The notes under the pieces are model-generated. The model saw only the letters and a program-made list of their open reading frames with translations. It did no database searches and was not told the DNA's origin. The translations under genes were made by a program, and so were the position numbers. This document shows positions 31,642 through 39,349 of a DNA stretch of 64,000 nt, piece after piece. Each line of letters begins with the position of its first letter. The stretch's first letter is position 1. The DNA is from an uncultured Eggerthellaceae bacterium (GTDB lineage Bacteria; Actinomycetota; Coriobacteriia; Coriobacteriales; Eggerthellaceae): positions 310,001 through 374,000 of the forward strand of contig CAKTUD010000001.1 in assembly GCA_934617425.1 (NCBI GenBank), written 5' to 3'.

Positions 31642-32982
31642 CTATTTGACGATTTGCAGCAGGATAAGGGTGTACAGGGCCAAAATCAGGAAGGACACCA
31701 AGGCGATGCCGGCGATTTTCAGTGCTGACGTGCGTTTCTTTTCGTCGGAACGGTCGTCTTCGAGCGCGTCCCAGGCGTCGTCGACGGTGATGATGCCCAA
31801 AAGCACGCCGCGCTCGTCAACGACGGGCATGGCGGTAAGCTCGTATTTGAAGATATCCTCAACGGCTTCTTCTTCGGATTGATCGGGTGTCACCGAGATG
31901 ATATCGGTGTACATGATGTCACCCATCAGCGCGTCGTCGCTGTTGAGGACCAAAGTGCGTACCGACGCGACGCCCACCAGGCGATTGTCGTCGTCGAGCA
32001 CGTAGAGATAATAGACCGAGGGGGCGTCTTCGGGCAGGTTGCGCAGGATTTCGATCGCTTCGCGCACGGTGTCGGAAGAGCGCACGGTCACGAATTGGGT
32101 GGTCATCATACCGCCGGCGGTTCCGTCGCGATAGCCGAGCAGTGCACGGATTTCCGTCGCGTCTTCCACGCCCATCAGACGTAGCAAGGTCTCGGCTTTT
32201 TCGTAGGGCAAATCGCGTACGATGTCGGCGGCGTCGTCGGGGTCCATGTTTCCCAACAGGCCGGCGGCCCGTTTTTCGTCGAGGTCTTCGATGAAATCGG
32301 CTTGCAGCTCGTCTTCCATCTCGGCCACGGCGTCGCCAGCCTGCGCGTCGTCAAGGTGCTTGAAGACGTTGGCGCGTTGCTGTGGGTCAAGCTGCTCCAA
32401 GATGTCGGCCACGTCGGCGGGGTGCAGCTCGTCCAGACGACGGTGCGACACGGAAAGCTGCACGTCGGAAAGGTCGCGATCGAGCAGATCCATGTAGTTC
32501 CATGCGATGATGTGCTCGTCGATGTGGTGGTGGAACGCATCGCTTATGGCAACTACCGCGCGCTCGACCCAGGGGGCAAGCCCTCGCAGGATGCCGCGCA
32601 CCCCGGTTTCGGCGCCGAGGAGGCGCAGCTGCGTGCCCGATGCGGAGAGCTTGAGGTCGTTAACGCGTACCACTTTGAGGCCTTGCGTGTCGACGATCTG
32701 GCGGTTGAGCAGGTCGCGGGCAAGCAAAACCTCGTCTGGCTGCAAGTAGCTGAAGCGGATGTCTTTGGCGGGGACTTTTAGCGTGATGCCATCTTCGGAA
32801 AATTCGTCGACGTATTTGCGCCACGAAATCATGAACGGCACTTTGCCTGGCCCCTGGAAGGCCATGCTAGTGATGCGCGGAAAGACCTCGCCCGTGGAAA
32901 TAGCCAGGTCAGATACCGTGCCGAGTTCTTCGCCCGTGGAGTCGACCACGGGTTTTTTCAACATTTGAGATAAATAGAGCAT
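31642..32982 (-). CDS. PRC-barrel / MgtE-N / CBS protein without MgtE channel
   Basis: A 446-residue protein. Residues about 1-140 look like two PRC-barrel-type beta domains (LGTVSDLAISTGEVFPRI and a second half). Residues about 165-275 are the MgtE N-terminal superhelical domain (LHPADVADILEQLDPQQ, GNMDPDDAADIVRDLP). Residues 285-405 are a CBS pair (ending TAMPVVDERGVLLGIITVDDAWD). A single hydrophobic segment closes the chain near 423-444; the five-helix MgtE pore is absent. MgtE-N and CBS sense Mg2+ in MgtE, so this is likely the Mg2+-sensing regulator of the downstream NRAMP-type transporter. Confidence 0.85.
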   Translation of the reverse strand: MLYLSQMLKKPVVDSTGEELGTVSDLAISTGEVFPRITSMAFQGPGKVPFMISWRKYVDEFSEDGITLKVPAKDIRFSYLQPDEVLLARDLLNRQIVDTQGLKVVRVNDLKLSASGTQLRLLGAETGVRGILRGLAPWVERAVVAISDAFHHHIDEHIIAWNYMDLLDRDLSDVQLSVSHRRLDELHPADVADILEQLDPQQRANVFKHLDDAQAGDAVAEMEDELQADFIEDLDEKRAAGLLGNMDPDDAADIVRDLPYEKAETLLRLMGVEDATEIRALLGYRDGTAGGMMTTQFVTVRSSDTVREAIEILRNLPEDAPSVYYLYVLDDDNRLVGVASVRTLVLNSDDALMGDIMYTDIISVTPDQSEEEAVEDIFKYELTAMPVVDERGVLLGIITVDDAWDALEDDRSDEKKRTSALKIAGIALVSFLILALYTLILLQIVK

Positions 32983-33457
32983 TGCATCCCCTACGTCAGA
33001 TATCCTCGACTGCCGCAGGGGTAGCCGAGGATTTACATACTGTGAGGTTTCGGTTCTCGAACCTTCAAGTACGTTCCTTTCCTTCGGCTTATAGGTGGGC
33101 GCAGGCGCTAATCGGCGATGTGCTGTTACGATTGCGCGTGGCCTGCAGCTTCGTTTATCGCGAGCGATTGTGCGGTCGCGAGTGTCTGCAAGGCTTTGTC
33201 GCCGCAGTTCATTAAACCACTAATCGCGCGGCGGCGAGGAAGAATTACAGACATTTTAAGAACATCAACAGAAGTTGATGTTGCGGGAGCGGCGGTGGGG
33301 TGGCGGGCGCGTCGGTGGCGAGTTGGCGAGGTGCTGTTGGGTGGGCATCGTGTCGGCGAGGTGCTGGCCTGTTGGGGCTACGAGAAGGAGCGGCGACGGG
33401 ATCGGGCGTTTGCGGATGTGCTGATTCCGTGGCGAAGATTTTCGTCAAAGAATAGGG
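32983..33457. other. Intergenic region before tRNA-Arg
   Basis: About 475 bases. The left 110 bases are the leader of the minus-strand operon. The rest, especially 33285-33400, is G-rich on the plus strand and has open frames with no recognisable protein features. It may be a decayed gene; nothing functional can be supported. Confidence 0.5.
33002..33032 (-). promoter_or_regulatory. Leader hairpin of the magnesium-transport operon
   Basis: ATCCTCG (33002-33008) pairs with CGAGGAT (33026-33032), 20 bases before the start codon at 32982 on the minus strand. A TATAAG box at 33093-33088 (minus) would give a leader of about 100 bases that also holds the self-complementary GGTTCTCGAACC near 33051. 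I see no match to the known M-box. Confidence 0.4.
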
Positions 33458-33485
33458 TTGACAGTTGTCTTCGGTCTAGTAGAAT
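33458..33485 (+). promoter_or_regulatory. Promoter of tRNA-Arg
   Basis: Consensus TTGACA (33458-33463), 16-base spacer, TAGAAT (33480-33485); tRNA starts 22 bases later. Confidence 0.8.
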
Positions 33486-33506
33486 ATCTGTTGCTGTTTA
33501 ACACGT

Positions 33507-33583
33507 GCGCCCTTACCTCAGCTGGATAGAGGGACTGACTACGAATCAGTACGTCGAGGGTTCGAATCCCCCAGGGCGCACCA
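33507..33583 (+). tRNA. tRNA-Arg (anticodon ACG)
   Basis: Acceptor GCGCCCT (33507-33513) pairs with AGGGCGC (33573-33579), discriminator A, encoded CCA. Anticodon stem ACTGA/TCAGT, loop CTACGAA, anticodon ACG at 33541-33543. A34 is the usual target of TadA, whose gene is at 35469. Confidence 0.97.
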
Positions 33584-33593
33584 TCGAACGCAC

Positions 33594-33621
33594 AAAGCCC
33601 CGGCATCGCCGGGGCTTTTTT
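33594..33621 (+). terminator. Terminator after tRNA-Arg
   Basis: AAGCCCCGG/CCGGGGCTT stem with GCATCG-type loop, then a T run. Confidence 0.88.
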
Positions 33622-33775
33622 ACTGTGCGTGACGAGTCTGTTTCGGCCGCCTTTCTCAGGGCGCTTCTTGCGGGGGTTTCGTTATTATTTTCTGAACGGC
33701 TTTCACTCTGCATGCGCAATCGATTTCATCGGCGTGGCGGCTGCCATGCCGTTTTGCCGCAAGAAGGGATTCCCT

Positions 33776-35131
33776 ATGGACGAAGCAAGCGAGAAAAAGA
33801 AATTCGGTCTGTTTGACAAACTACTTTCCGTCAACACTATCGACCCAAGTTATTACGTCGATTTCGATGTGAAACGCGGTTTGCGCAACGCCGATGGAAC
33901 GGGCGTGGTTGCAGGTGTCACCAATATCTCCAACGTTCATGGCTACGTCGTTTCGGATGGGGTGAAGGTACCCGACGACGGATTGCTCACGTTTCGCGGT
34001 TACAACGTGTACGATTTGCTGGGCATCGACGCGGAAAGCCATCGGTACAACTACGAAGAGATTGCGTATCTGCTGCTGATGGGCGAACTTCCCACGAAAA
34101 CCGAATGGCACGACTTCATCGACGTGATCGATGCCGAGCGCGAGCTCCCTGATGGTTTTACGGCTTCGCTCATTCCTTCGACCAATCCGCCCGACATCAT
34201 GAACGTCCTTGCTCGTTCGGTGTTGCAGCTTTATTCAAACGATTCCGATGCCGAATCGCGTTCGGCCGAGCACGAGGTGCACACGGCGCTTTCGCTGATT
34301 TCGCGTTTGCCGCGCATCATGGTGGGGTCGTATTACGGCAAGCAGGCGAAATTCTTCAACGGGTCGTTTATCTTGCATCCGTTCGTGCCTGGTCAATCGA
34401 CTGCCGAGACCATTCTTTCCATGCTGCGCCCTGATCGTTCGTTTACCCCCGAAGAGGCGCGCATGCTCGATATCATGTTATGCCTGCATGCCGAGCATGG
34501 CGGCGGCAACAATTCGACTTTCACTATGCGCGTGCTTTCGTCGGCCGATACCGATCCGTATTCTGCCTATGCCGCGGCAATCGGGTCGCTCAAAGGTAGC
34601 AAGCATGGCGGCGCGAACCACCAGGTGCGCGCGATGCACGCCGATTTGAAGGCGAATGTCGCGCATTGGGACGACGACGACGAGGTTGCGGGCTATCTGG
34701 AGAGGGTTGTTCGCAAGCAGGCGTTTGATAAAACCGGTTTGATTTACGGCATGGGACATGCGGTGTACACGAAATCGGATCCGCGTGCGGTCATTTTGAA
34801 GCGTTTCGCGTCGCAGCTTGCCGAAGGGACCGAATTTGAGGCGGAATTCCGCCTGCTCGAGACGGTCGAGCGCTTGGCACCTGAGGTTTTGCGCACGGTG
34901 AAGGGTACCGAGAAGGAGATTTGTGCGAACGTGGATATGTATTCGGGTTTCGTGTACTCGATGATGGGGATTCCCGAGGATTTGTATACGCCGTTGTTCG
35001 CTTGCGCGCGCATGGCGGGGTGGGCAGCGCATCGTTTTGAGGAGATTTATTCGGCCAAGAGAATCATTCGGCCTGCGTATAAAACCACGTTTGCGCGCCC
35101 GCGGGCGTATATCCCCATCGATGAGCGCTGA
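33776..35131 (+). CDS. Citrate synthase
   Basis: A 451-residue citrate synthase condensing oxaloacetate and acetyl-CoA. Visible active-site segments: LTFRGYNVYDLL, then LHAEHGGGNNSTFTMRV (first catalytic His), GSLKGSKHGGANHQV, GMGHAVYTKSDPRA (second His) and, near the end, NVDMYSGFVYSMMGIP with the catalytic Asp. Start at 33776 (MDEASEKKK) follows AAGAAGGG; longer frames upstream are unsupported. It stands alone after tRNA-Arg, with no other citric-acid-cycle genes nearby, consistent with a biosynthetic branch toward glutamate in an anaerobe. Confidence 0.93.
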   Translation: MDEASEKKKFGLFDKLLSVNTIDPSYYVDFDVKRGLRNADGTGVVAGVTNISNVHGYVVSDGVKVPDDGLLTFRGYNVYDLLGIDAESHRYNYEEIAYLLLMGELPTKTEWHDFIDVIDAERELPDGFTASLIPSTNPPDIMNVLARSVLQLYSNDSDAESRSAEHEVHTALSLISRLPRIMVGSYYGKQAKFFNGSFILHPFVPGQSTAETILSMLRPDRSFTPEEARMLDIMLCLHAEHGGGNNSTFTMRVLSSADTDPYSAYAAAIGSLKGSKHGGANHQVRAMHADLKANVAHWDDDDEVAGYLERVVRKQAFDKTGLIYGMGHAVYTKSDPRAVILKRFASQLAEGTEFEAEFRLLETVERLAPEVLRTVKGTEKEICANVDMYSGFVYSMMGIPEDLYTPLFACARMAGWAAHRFEEIYSAKRIIRPAYKTTFARPRAYIPIDER

Positions 35132-35261
35132 TTGCAAGGCTTGCGTGTTTGCGGTGCGAGCGCTTATGGGAAGGGCTTCGTGGGAGCGGCGGTATAGGTG
35201 AGCTTGGGGTTCTTGCCCTGCAAGCCTAAGCCGCCGCAGAATGCGCACCACCTCATGAACC

Positions 35262-35301
35262 ACAAAACGAAAGCAGGTCAAAACTCGCGTTCTGACCTGC
35301 T
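35262..35301 (-). terminator. Terminator of tRNA-Ser(TGA)
   Basis: On the minus strand AGCAGGTCA pairs with TGACCTGCT (35301-35293 with 35280-35272), followed by TTCGTTTTG. Confidence 0.7.
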
Positions 35302-35310
35302 GTTATGTTC

Positions 35311-35398
35311 TGGCGGAGGAAGTAGGATTCGAACCCACGGAACCTTTCGGCTCAACAGTTTTCAAGACTGCCGCCTTCAACCGCTCGGCCATTCCTCC
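35311..35398 (-). tRNA. tRNA-Ser (anticodon TGA)
   Basis: Minus-strand class II tRNA: acceptor GGAGGAA with TTCCTCC, discriminator G, encoded CCA. Anticodon stem GCAGT/ACTGT, loop CTTGAAA, anticodon TGA; variable arm GAGCCGAAAGGTTC; T arm GGTTCGAATCC. Confidence 0.97.
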
Positions 35399-35456
35399 AG
35401 TTGCATGGCGAGACCAACGTATGCAAGCTGTTGCCTCGCGTAGGGCAAGGATACCA

Positions 35457-35462
35457 TATAAT
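35457..35462 (+). promoter_or_regulatory. -10 box of tadA, implying a leaderless mRNA
   Basis: Consensus TATAAT ends six bases before the tadA ATG, placing the transcription start at or next to the start codon. No ribosome binding site is present; the -35 (TTGCCT at 35431-35436) is poorly spaced. Confidence 0.5.
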
Positions 35463-35468
35463 GAAGCC

Positions 35469-35966
35469 ATGACCGACGAAGACTACATGCGTATGGCGCT
35501 CGAGCAGGCTCGCCTTGCCGCCTCCAATGACGAGGTTCCTATTGGAGCCGTGGTTGTCTACAACCCGCATGACCCGGCGACTCGCCGTCCGCTTCTTGAT
35601 GAGCCGCAGGTTATCGCGCGGGCGTGCAATCGCCGCGAAACCGCGAAAGATCCCGCAGGTCATGCCGAATTCGTGGCGATGCTCGAGGCGTCGCGCAAGC
35701 TTGATGCGTGGCGGCTTACGGGATGTACGGTTTACGTGACGCTCGAGCCTTGCATAATGTGCGCCGGGCTTATGCATCAAGCGCGTATCGATCGGTGCGT
35801 CTACGGTGCGCCCGATCCCAAAGCCGGGGCGCTTGGATCGCTGTACTCTATAAACGAAGACGCGCGGCTTAATCATAATTTCGAGGTAACCGCAGGCGTA
35901 TTGCGTGACGAATGCGCTTCTGAGCTGCGCAGATTTTTTGCAAGGAAAAGGAAGAAACATGCCTGA
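35469..35966 (+). CDS. tadA: tRNA-specific adenosine deaminase
   Basis: A 165-residue zinc deaminase that converts A34 of tRNA-Arg(ACG) to inosine. Zinc and catalytic residues are in GHAEFVAM and LEPCIMCAGLMHQARI (Pro-Cys-X2-Cys). The EVPIGAVVV strand and YGAPDPKAGA are typical. The insert between the first strand and the HAE motif (HDPATRRPLLDEPQ) is longer than usual. ATG 35469 is preceded by TATAAT rather than a ribosome binding site. It overlaps ispE by eight bases. Confidence 0.93.
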   Translation: MTDEDYMRMALEQARLAASNDEVPIGAVVVYNPHDPATRRPLLDEPQVIARACNRRETAKDPAGHAEFVAMLEASRKLDAWRLTGCTVYVTLEPCIMCAGLMHQARIDRCVYGAPDPKAGALGSLYSINEDARLNHNFEVTAGVLRDECASELRRFFARKRKKHA

Positions 35967-36948
35967 CATCGTTCCTGAAATCGATATGACCCAAACGGCG
36001 ATAGCCACCCAAAAGCTCGACTCGGTAGAGCGCCCCGGCTGGCTCAAGGTTGTGGCACCCGCCAAGGTGAATCTCTTTTTGGGCATCGGCGTGCCGCGTG
36101 ATGACGGCTACCATGAAGCAACGAATGTCATGCATGCCCTGAACCTGCACGATTTGGTGTATGTTCGCCGCGAGGAGGCGGCTTTCGGGGCTGGCCTCGC
36201 GATCGTCGCCACTCTCGAGGGACGTGCAGGTCTTGCCGTGCCGGAGATTTCTTCCGAAGAAAATATCGCGCATAAGGCGGTTGCTACCCTTGCACAGAAG
36301 ATCGGTCGCGCCGAAGACGAGACTGTCTTCGTGCGCATTGTGAAAAACATCCCCTTCGAGGCCGGTTTGGGCGGGGGCTCTTCCGACGCCGCCGCTGCGC
36401 TTGTCGGTGTCGCTCATTTGTGGGGAATCGATCCGTATGGGCCGCAGGTAGAAGAAGCCGCCTGTGCTCTTGGCGCTGATGTGGCGTTTTTCCTGCGCGG
36501 GGGGTGCGGTTGCTACGATGGCGTTGGCGAGCGTTTCGTCCGTGCTTTGGCCCCGACAAAAGCCAGCATTGTTTTGGTAAAGCCCCGAGGCGGCGTTTCG
36601 ACAGGCGAAGCTTACCGCGCCTTCGACCAGGCGGGAGCGCCCGTGGAAGGGTCCGCTTTGGAGGAGCTTTCGGCGATAACCGATGCCGACGCCGTGCCGC
36701 TGTTCAATAATTTGGCCGCTGCCTCGGAGTCGATCGAGCCCGAATTGGCTGAGATTCGCGCTTGGTTGTCGGCTCAGGAAGGCGTTGCCGGGGATGACAG
36801 CGTGCTTCTTTGCGGTAGCGGTTCGTGCACGTTCGCGCTGTGCGCATCCTTTAGCGATGCCGTGCGTATCGTGGCCGAGGCGCAAAAGCGCGGTTGGTGG
36901 TCGCGGGCAACCTCGTTTGGGTCTATTCGCGCTGCTGTCGTTTCTTAA
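35959..36948 (+). CDS. ispE: 4-diphosphocytidyl-2-C-methyl-D-erythritol kinase
   Basis: A 329-residue GHMP kinase of the non-mevalonate isoprenoid pathway, phosphorylating CDP-methylerythritol. N-terminal PAKVNLFLGIG, DDGYHEATNVMHALNLHD, ATP loop PFEAGLGGGSSDAAAALVG and C-terminal LLCGSGSCTFAL are diagnostic. Its start, after AAGGAAGAAAC, lies inside the tadA end. The first 30 residues are an extra N-terminal piece. Confidence 0.95.
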   Translation: MPDIVPEIDMTQTAIATQKLDSVERPGWLKVVAPAKVNLFLGIGVPRDDGYHEATNVMHALNLHDLVYVRREEAAFGAGLAIVATLEGRAGLAVPEISSEENIAHKAVATLAQKIGRAEDETVFVRIVKNIPFEAGLGGGSSDAAAALVGVAHLWGIDPYGPQVEEAACALGADVAFFLRGGCGCYDGVGERFVRALAPTKASIVLVKPRGGVSTGEAYRAFDQAGAPVEGSALEELSAITDADAVPLFNNLAAASESIEPELAEIRAWLSAQEGVAGDDSVLLCGSGSCTFALCASFSDAVRIVAEAQKRGWWSRATSFGSIRAAVVS

Positions 36949-36966
36949 GCTTGGCAAGGAGTTGCT

Positions 36967-37359
36967 ATGGCTGTGCTTGCTCGTTTATCGCGGACGATTC
37001 CGCTGGTCATCGTTTTGGCGATTCTTGCGGGAATCGTGTACGGGGCGGTGCTGTACAAATCGTCGCCGAATCGTGCGAAAGAAGTGCTGATCAAGCTGTT
37101 CACGTGGTTGATGGGTGGCTTGACAGCGATATTCGTGCTGCTTGCGCTGTATGCCGTGGGCGAGGGCAACATCGCCGTTACCGAATTGTGGGCGACGTTT
37201 GCCGCTGTGACGCTCGTGGGTTTTGGAATAACGTTTTTGTGTCGTTGGCGTTTTGTGAAGAATCATCCCAACTACAAAGAGGAGGCGTCGAGCAAGGCGA
37301 AGGTGATTCCCAATAGGCCGTGGCCATTCAACATGTTCAAATTCCCCTGGGAAAGGTGA
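36967..37359 (+). CDS. Small membrane protein of unknown function, 130 aa
   Basis: Three predicted membrane segments: residues about 10-28, 46-64 and 73-93. The C-terminal 35 residues are basic and cytoplasmic-looking (FVKNHPNYKEE, PWPFNMFKFPWER). ATG at 36967 follows GGCAAGGAG. It follows ispE by 18 bases and is probably cotranscribed. Family not recognised; it may be a conserved membrane protein restricted to this bacterial group. Confidence 0.7.
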   Translation: MAVLARLSRTIPLVIVLAILAGIVYGAVLYKSSPNRAKEVLIKLFTWLMGGLTAIFVLLALYAVGEGNIAVTELWATFAAVTLVGFGITFLCRWRFVKNHPNYKEEASSKAKVIPNRPWPFNMFKFPWER

Positions 37360-37434
37360 GCTGCTTTTGCTGCGGGGTTGCCGATAGATTTGCGGAGCAT
37401 GTCATGTGATTCCCTTGTGAGCGAAAAGTTCTGT

Positions 37435-37463
37435 TTGCGTGTTGCGCTGATGTCAGGTATCAT
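37435..37463 (+). promoter_or_regulatory. Promoter of tRNA-Ser(GCT)
   Basis: TTGCGT (37435-37440), 17 bases, TATCAT (37458-37463), 15 bases before the tRNA. Confidence 0.5.
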
Positions 37464-37477
37464 TCCAAGTTGCTTAC

Positions 37478-37568
37478 GGAGAAGTGACCGAGAGGCCGAA
37501 GGTGCTCGCCTGCTAAGTGAGTATGCCCCACAAGGGCATCTAGGGTTCGAATCCCTACTTCTCCGCCA
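37478..37568 (+). tRNA. tRNA-Ser (anticodon GCT)
   Basis: Class II tRNA: acceptor GGAGAAG with CTTCTCC, discriminator G, encoded CCA. Anticodon stem CTCGC/GTGAG, loop CTGCTAA, anticodon GCT; variable arm TGCCCCACAAGGGCA; T arm GGTTCGAATCC. Fourth serine tRNA of the window. Confidence 0.97.
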
Positions 37569-37577
37569 GGAAGTTCG

Positions 37578-37612
37578 ACAGGTCGGGAAATCGCTCCCGA
37601 CCTGTTTCTTTT
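37578..37612 (+). terminator. Terminator after tRNA-Ser(GCT)
   Basis: ACAGGTCGGG (37578-37587) / CCCGACCTGT (37596-37605), then TTCTTTTC. Confidence 0.85.
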
Positions 37613-37636
37613 CATCGCAAGATAAGGGCGACGGGC

Positions 37637-37642
37637 TATAAT
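37637..37642 (+). promoter_or_regulatory. -10 box of the small protein/trkH unit
   Basis: Consensus TATAAT ends seven bases before the ATG at 37650, so the first mRNA base should be at or beside the start codon (leaderless). No Shine-Dalgarno sequence is present. Confidence 0.5.
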
Positions 37643-37649
37643 ACGCCTC

Positions 37650-37787
37650 ATGAGGAAGACGAAGAACAACCCTATCGAGGGCGTTAAGGATGCGGCCATG
37701 GGCTACACGGTGTTGGTGTTGTCGCTGCTGTGCTTCTTGTGCTTCCTTTGGATCATCATCGCCGTTTCGAGAATGCTTGTAGGCTAG
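37650..37787 (+). CDS. 45-residue single-span membrane protein upstream of trkH
   Basis: ATG at 37650, stop at 37785-37787. The peptide begins MRKTKNNPIEGVKDAAMG and then has one long hydrophobic segment (about residues 19-39) ending SRMLVG. The trkH start is two bases after its stop, so trkH translation likely depends on it. Size, membrane topology and coupling suggest a small accessory subunit of the potassium transporter, but no family is recognised. Not long enough for routine gene calling, so it may be missed in annotations. Confidence 0.6.
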   Translation: MRKTKNNPIEGVKDAAMGYTVLVLSLLCFLCFLWIIIAVSRMLVG

Positions 37788-37789
37788 CC

Positions 37790-39349
37790 ATGTGGCAGCG
37801 TTTCTCTTTTTATGACGTCCGCGTTATCGGGCATTATCTGGGCATGTTGATATTGTTCTCCACCATCGCGCTGGCGATTCCGTTTGCGACGGCTGTCGTT
37901 TATGGCGAATGGGGTGCGGCGTCGCGCTACCTTTTGGCAATGGGCGTCACTTTCGTTGCGGGTTCTGCGTTGCGTTTTTGCCGCATTCAGCCCGGCAAGC
38001 TTACTCGTCAGCAGGCAATTGCCGTGGTTGGCTTGGCATGGATCGTCTTGGCGTTTTTCGCGGCTATTCCGCTGTTCCAATCGGGGCATTACGCAACGTA
38101 TCTCGATGCTTTGTTCGAGGCTGTTTCGGGGCTTACCACCACGGGTGCATCTGTCGTGCAGGACCTCGACCATATTTCTAATGCTGACAACATGTGGCGT
38201 TTCGTCATGCACGCTATCGGAGGTTTGGGCTTGATCGTCGTGGGCGTGTCGCTGGGTTTGTTTGGGCGCGGCGGCGGCCAAGGTTTGTTCACGTCGGAGG
38301 GGCGCAGCGAGCACGTTGTTCCCAACGTAGTGAGTTCCGCGCGATTCATTTCGCGCGTTGCCGCGGCGTTTATCGTGGTTTCGACCGTCTTCATCGGGAT
38401 CATCTGCTTGAGTTTGGGAATTCGCGGCGATCGGGCTTTTCTCCATTCGCTCTGGATTTCTATCTCGGCATTTATGTGCGCGGGGTTCACCCCTATGGAA
38501 AACAGCATTATGTACTATCATTCGTTTCCGCTCGAGATGGTTACGTTGCTGGTGATGATGATGGGCGTGATCACGTTTTCGCTGCATTCCGAGGTTTTGC
38601 GCGGCAATGTACGCGAGTTTTTTAAGGATACCGAGGTCAAGGCTATGGCTGCATGGCTTATCGCCATCGTGGCGGTGTTTGCGGCATCGGCTTCCACAGG
38701 GCAGGTCATGTCGGATTTGCCGGCGCTTTTGCGGCGCAGCGTGTTCATGGTCATCTCGGCTGCGACGACTACCGGTTTCATGACGGTTACGCCCGCCCAG
38801 CTCACCAATATGATGACCTCGGGCGCATTTTTGACCATCGCCGTTCTTATGGCTGTCGGCGGCATGTCGGGATCTACTGCCGGCGGCATGAAGATGCAAC
38901 GTGTCGCGATGATTGCGAAATCCATCGTCATGCAGATAAAGGAAACGCTTGCACCCGATTCGGCCCGCGTGGTTGTTTCTTATTATCATCTGGGAAGACG
39001 CCCCGTTTCGGCGACGCTTATCCGCGATGCCATGACCGTGGCGTCGCTTTATGCGATTACCTACATCGTCGGCGCGCTGGTCGCGATTGCCCATGGATAC
39101 GAGGCGTCGCAGGCCATCTTCGATTCGATATCGATGGCGTCTAACGGCGGTTTGATTTCGGGCGTTGTGGCGCCGGGCATGCCTGTGTCGTTGGAGCTGT
39201 TCTTCATTTTCGAGATGTGGGCGGGTCGTCTAGAATTTCTCACGCTTTTGGCGCTTATTGCTCAAATATTCGCCTCCCTTACGCCTACGAAGCTTTCGGA
39301 ATGGGCAAGCGTTCAGGCGTTTAAACGCCGCAGGGATGATCGCCTGTGA
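37790..39349 (+). CDS. trkH: Potassium uptake protein TrkH
   Basis: A 519-residue K+ translocating subunit with four pore-loop repeats; the selectivity-filter segments are visible as SGLTTTGASV, AGFTPMENS, TTTGFMT and SNGGLISG. It works with a cytoplasmic TrkA-type gating subunit, which is not encoded in the window. ATG at 37790 (MWQRFSFYD) starts two bases after the small membrane protein; the stop overlaps the next start (TGATG). Confidence 0.93.
   Translation: MWQRFSFYDVRVIGHYLGMLILFSTIALAIPFATAVVYGEWGAASRYLLAMGVTFVAGSALRFCRIQPGKLTRQQAIAVVGLAWIVLAFFAAIPLFQSGHYATYLDALFEAVSGLTTTGASVVQDLDHISNADNMWRFVMHAIGGLGLIVVGVSLGLFGRGGGQGLFTSEGRSEHVVPNVVSSARFISRVAAAFIVVSTVFIGIICLSLGIRGDRAFLHSLWISISAFMCAGFTPMENSIMYYHSFPLEMVTLLVMMMGVITFSLHSEVLRGNVREFFKDTEVKAMAAWLIAIVAVFAASASTGQVMSDLPALLRRSVFMVISAATTTGFMTVTPAQLTNMMTSGAFLTIAVLMAVGGMSGSTAGGMKMQRVAMIAKSIVMQIKETLAPDSARVVVSYYHLGRRPVSATLIRDAMTVASLYAITYIVGALVAIAHGYEASQAIFDSISMASNGGLISGVVAPGMPVSLELFFIFEMWAGRLEFLTLLALIAQIFASLTPTKLSEWASVQAFKRRRDDRL

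Noticed and set aside
32983..33150. M-box (ykoK) magnesium riboswitch before the transporter operon
   Set aside because: The conserved M-box core sequences were looked for on the minus strand and not found.
33118..33501. 127-codon plus-strand open frame before tRNA-Arg
   Set aside because: It runs through the consensus promoter of the tRNA, has no binding site, and its composition does not look like the neighbouring genes.
37784..39094. 436-codon minus-strand open frame opposite trkH
   Set aside because: His/Arg-rich shadow of trkH with no start signal.
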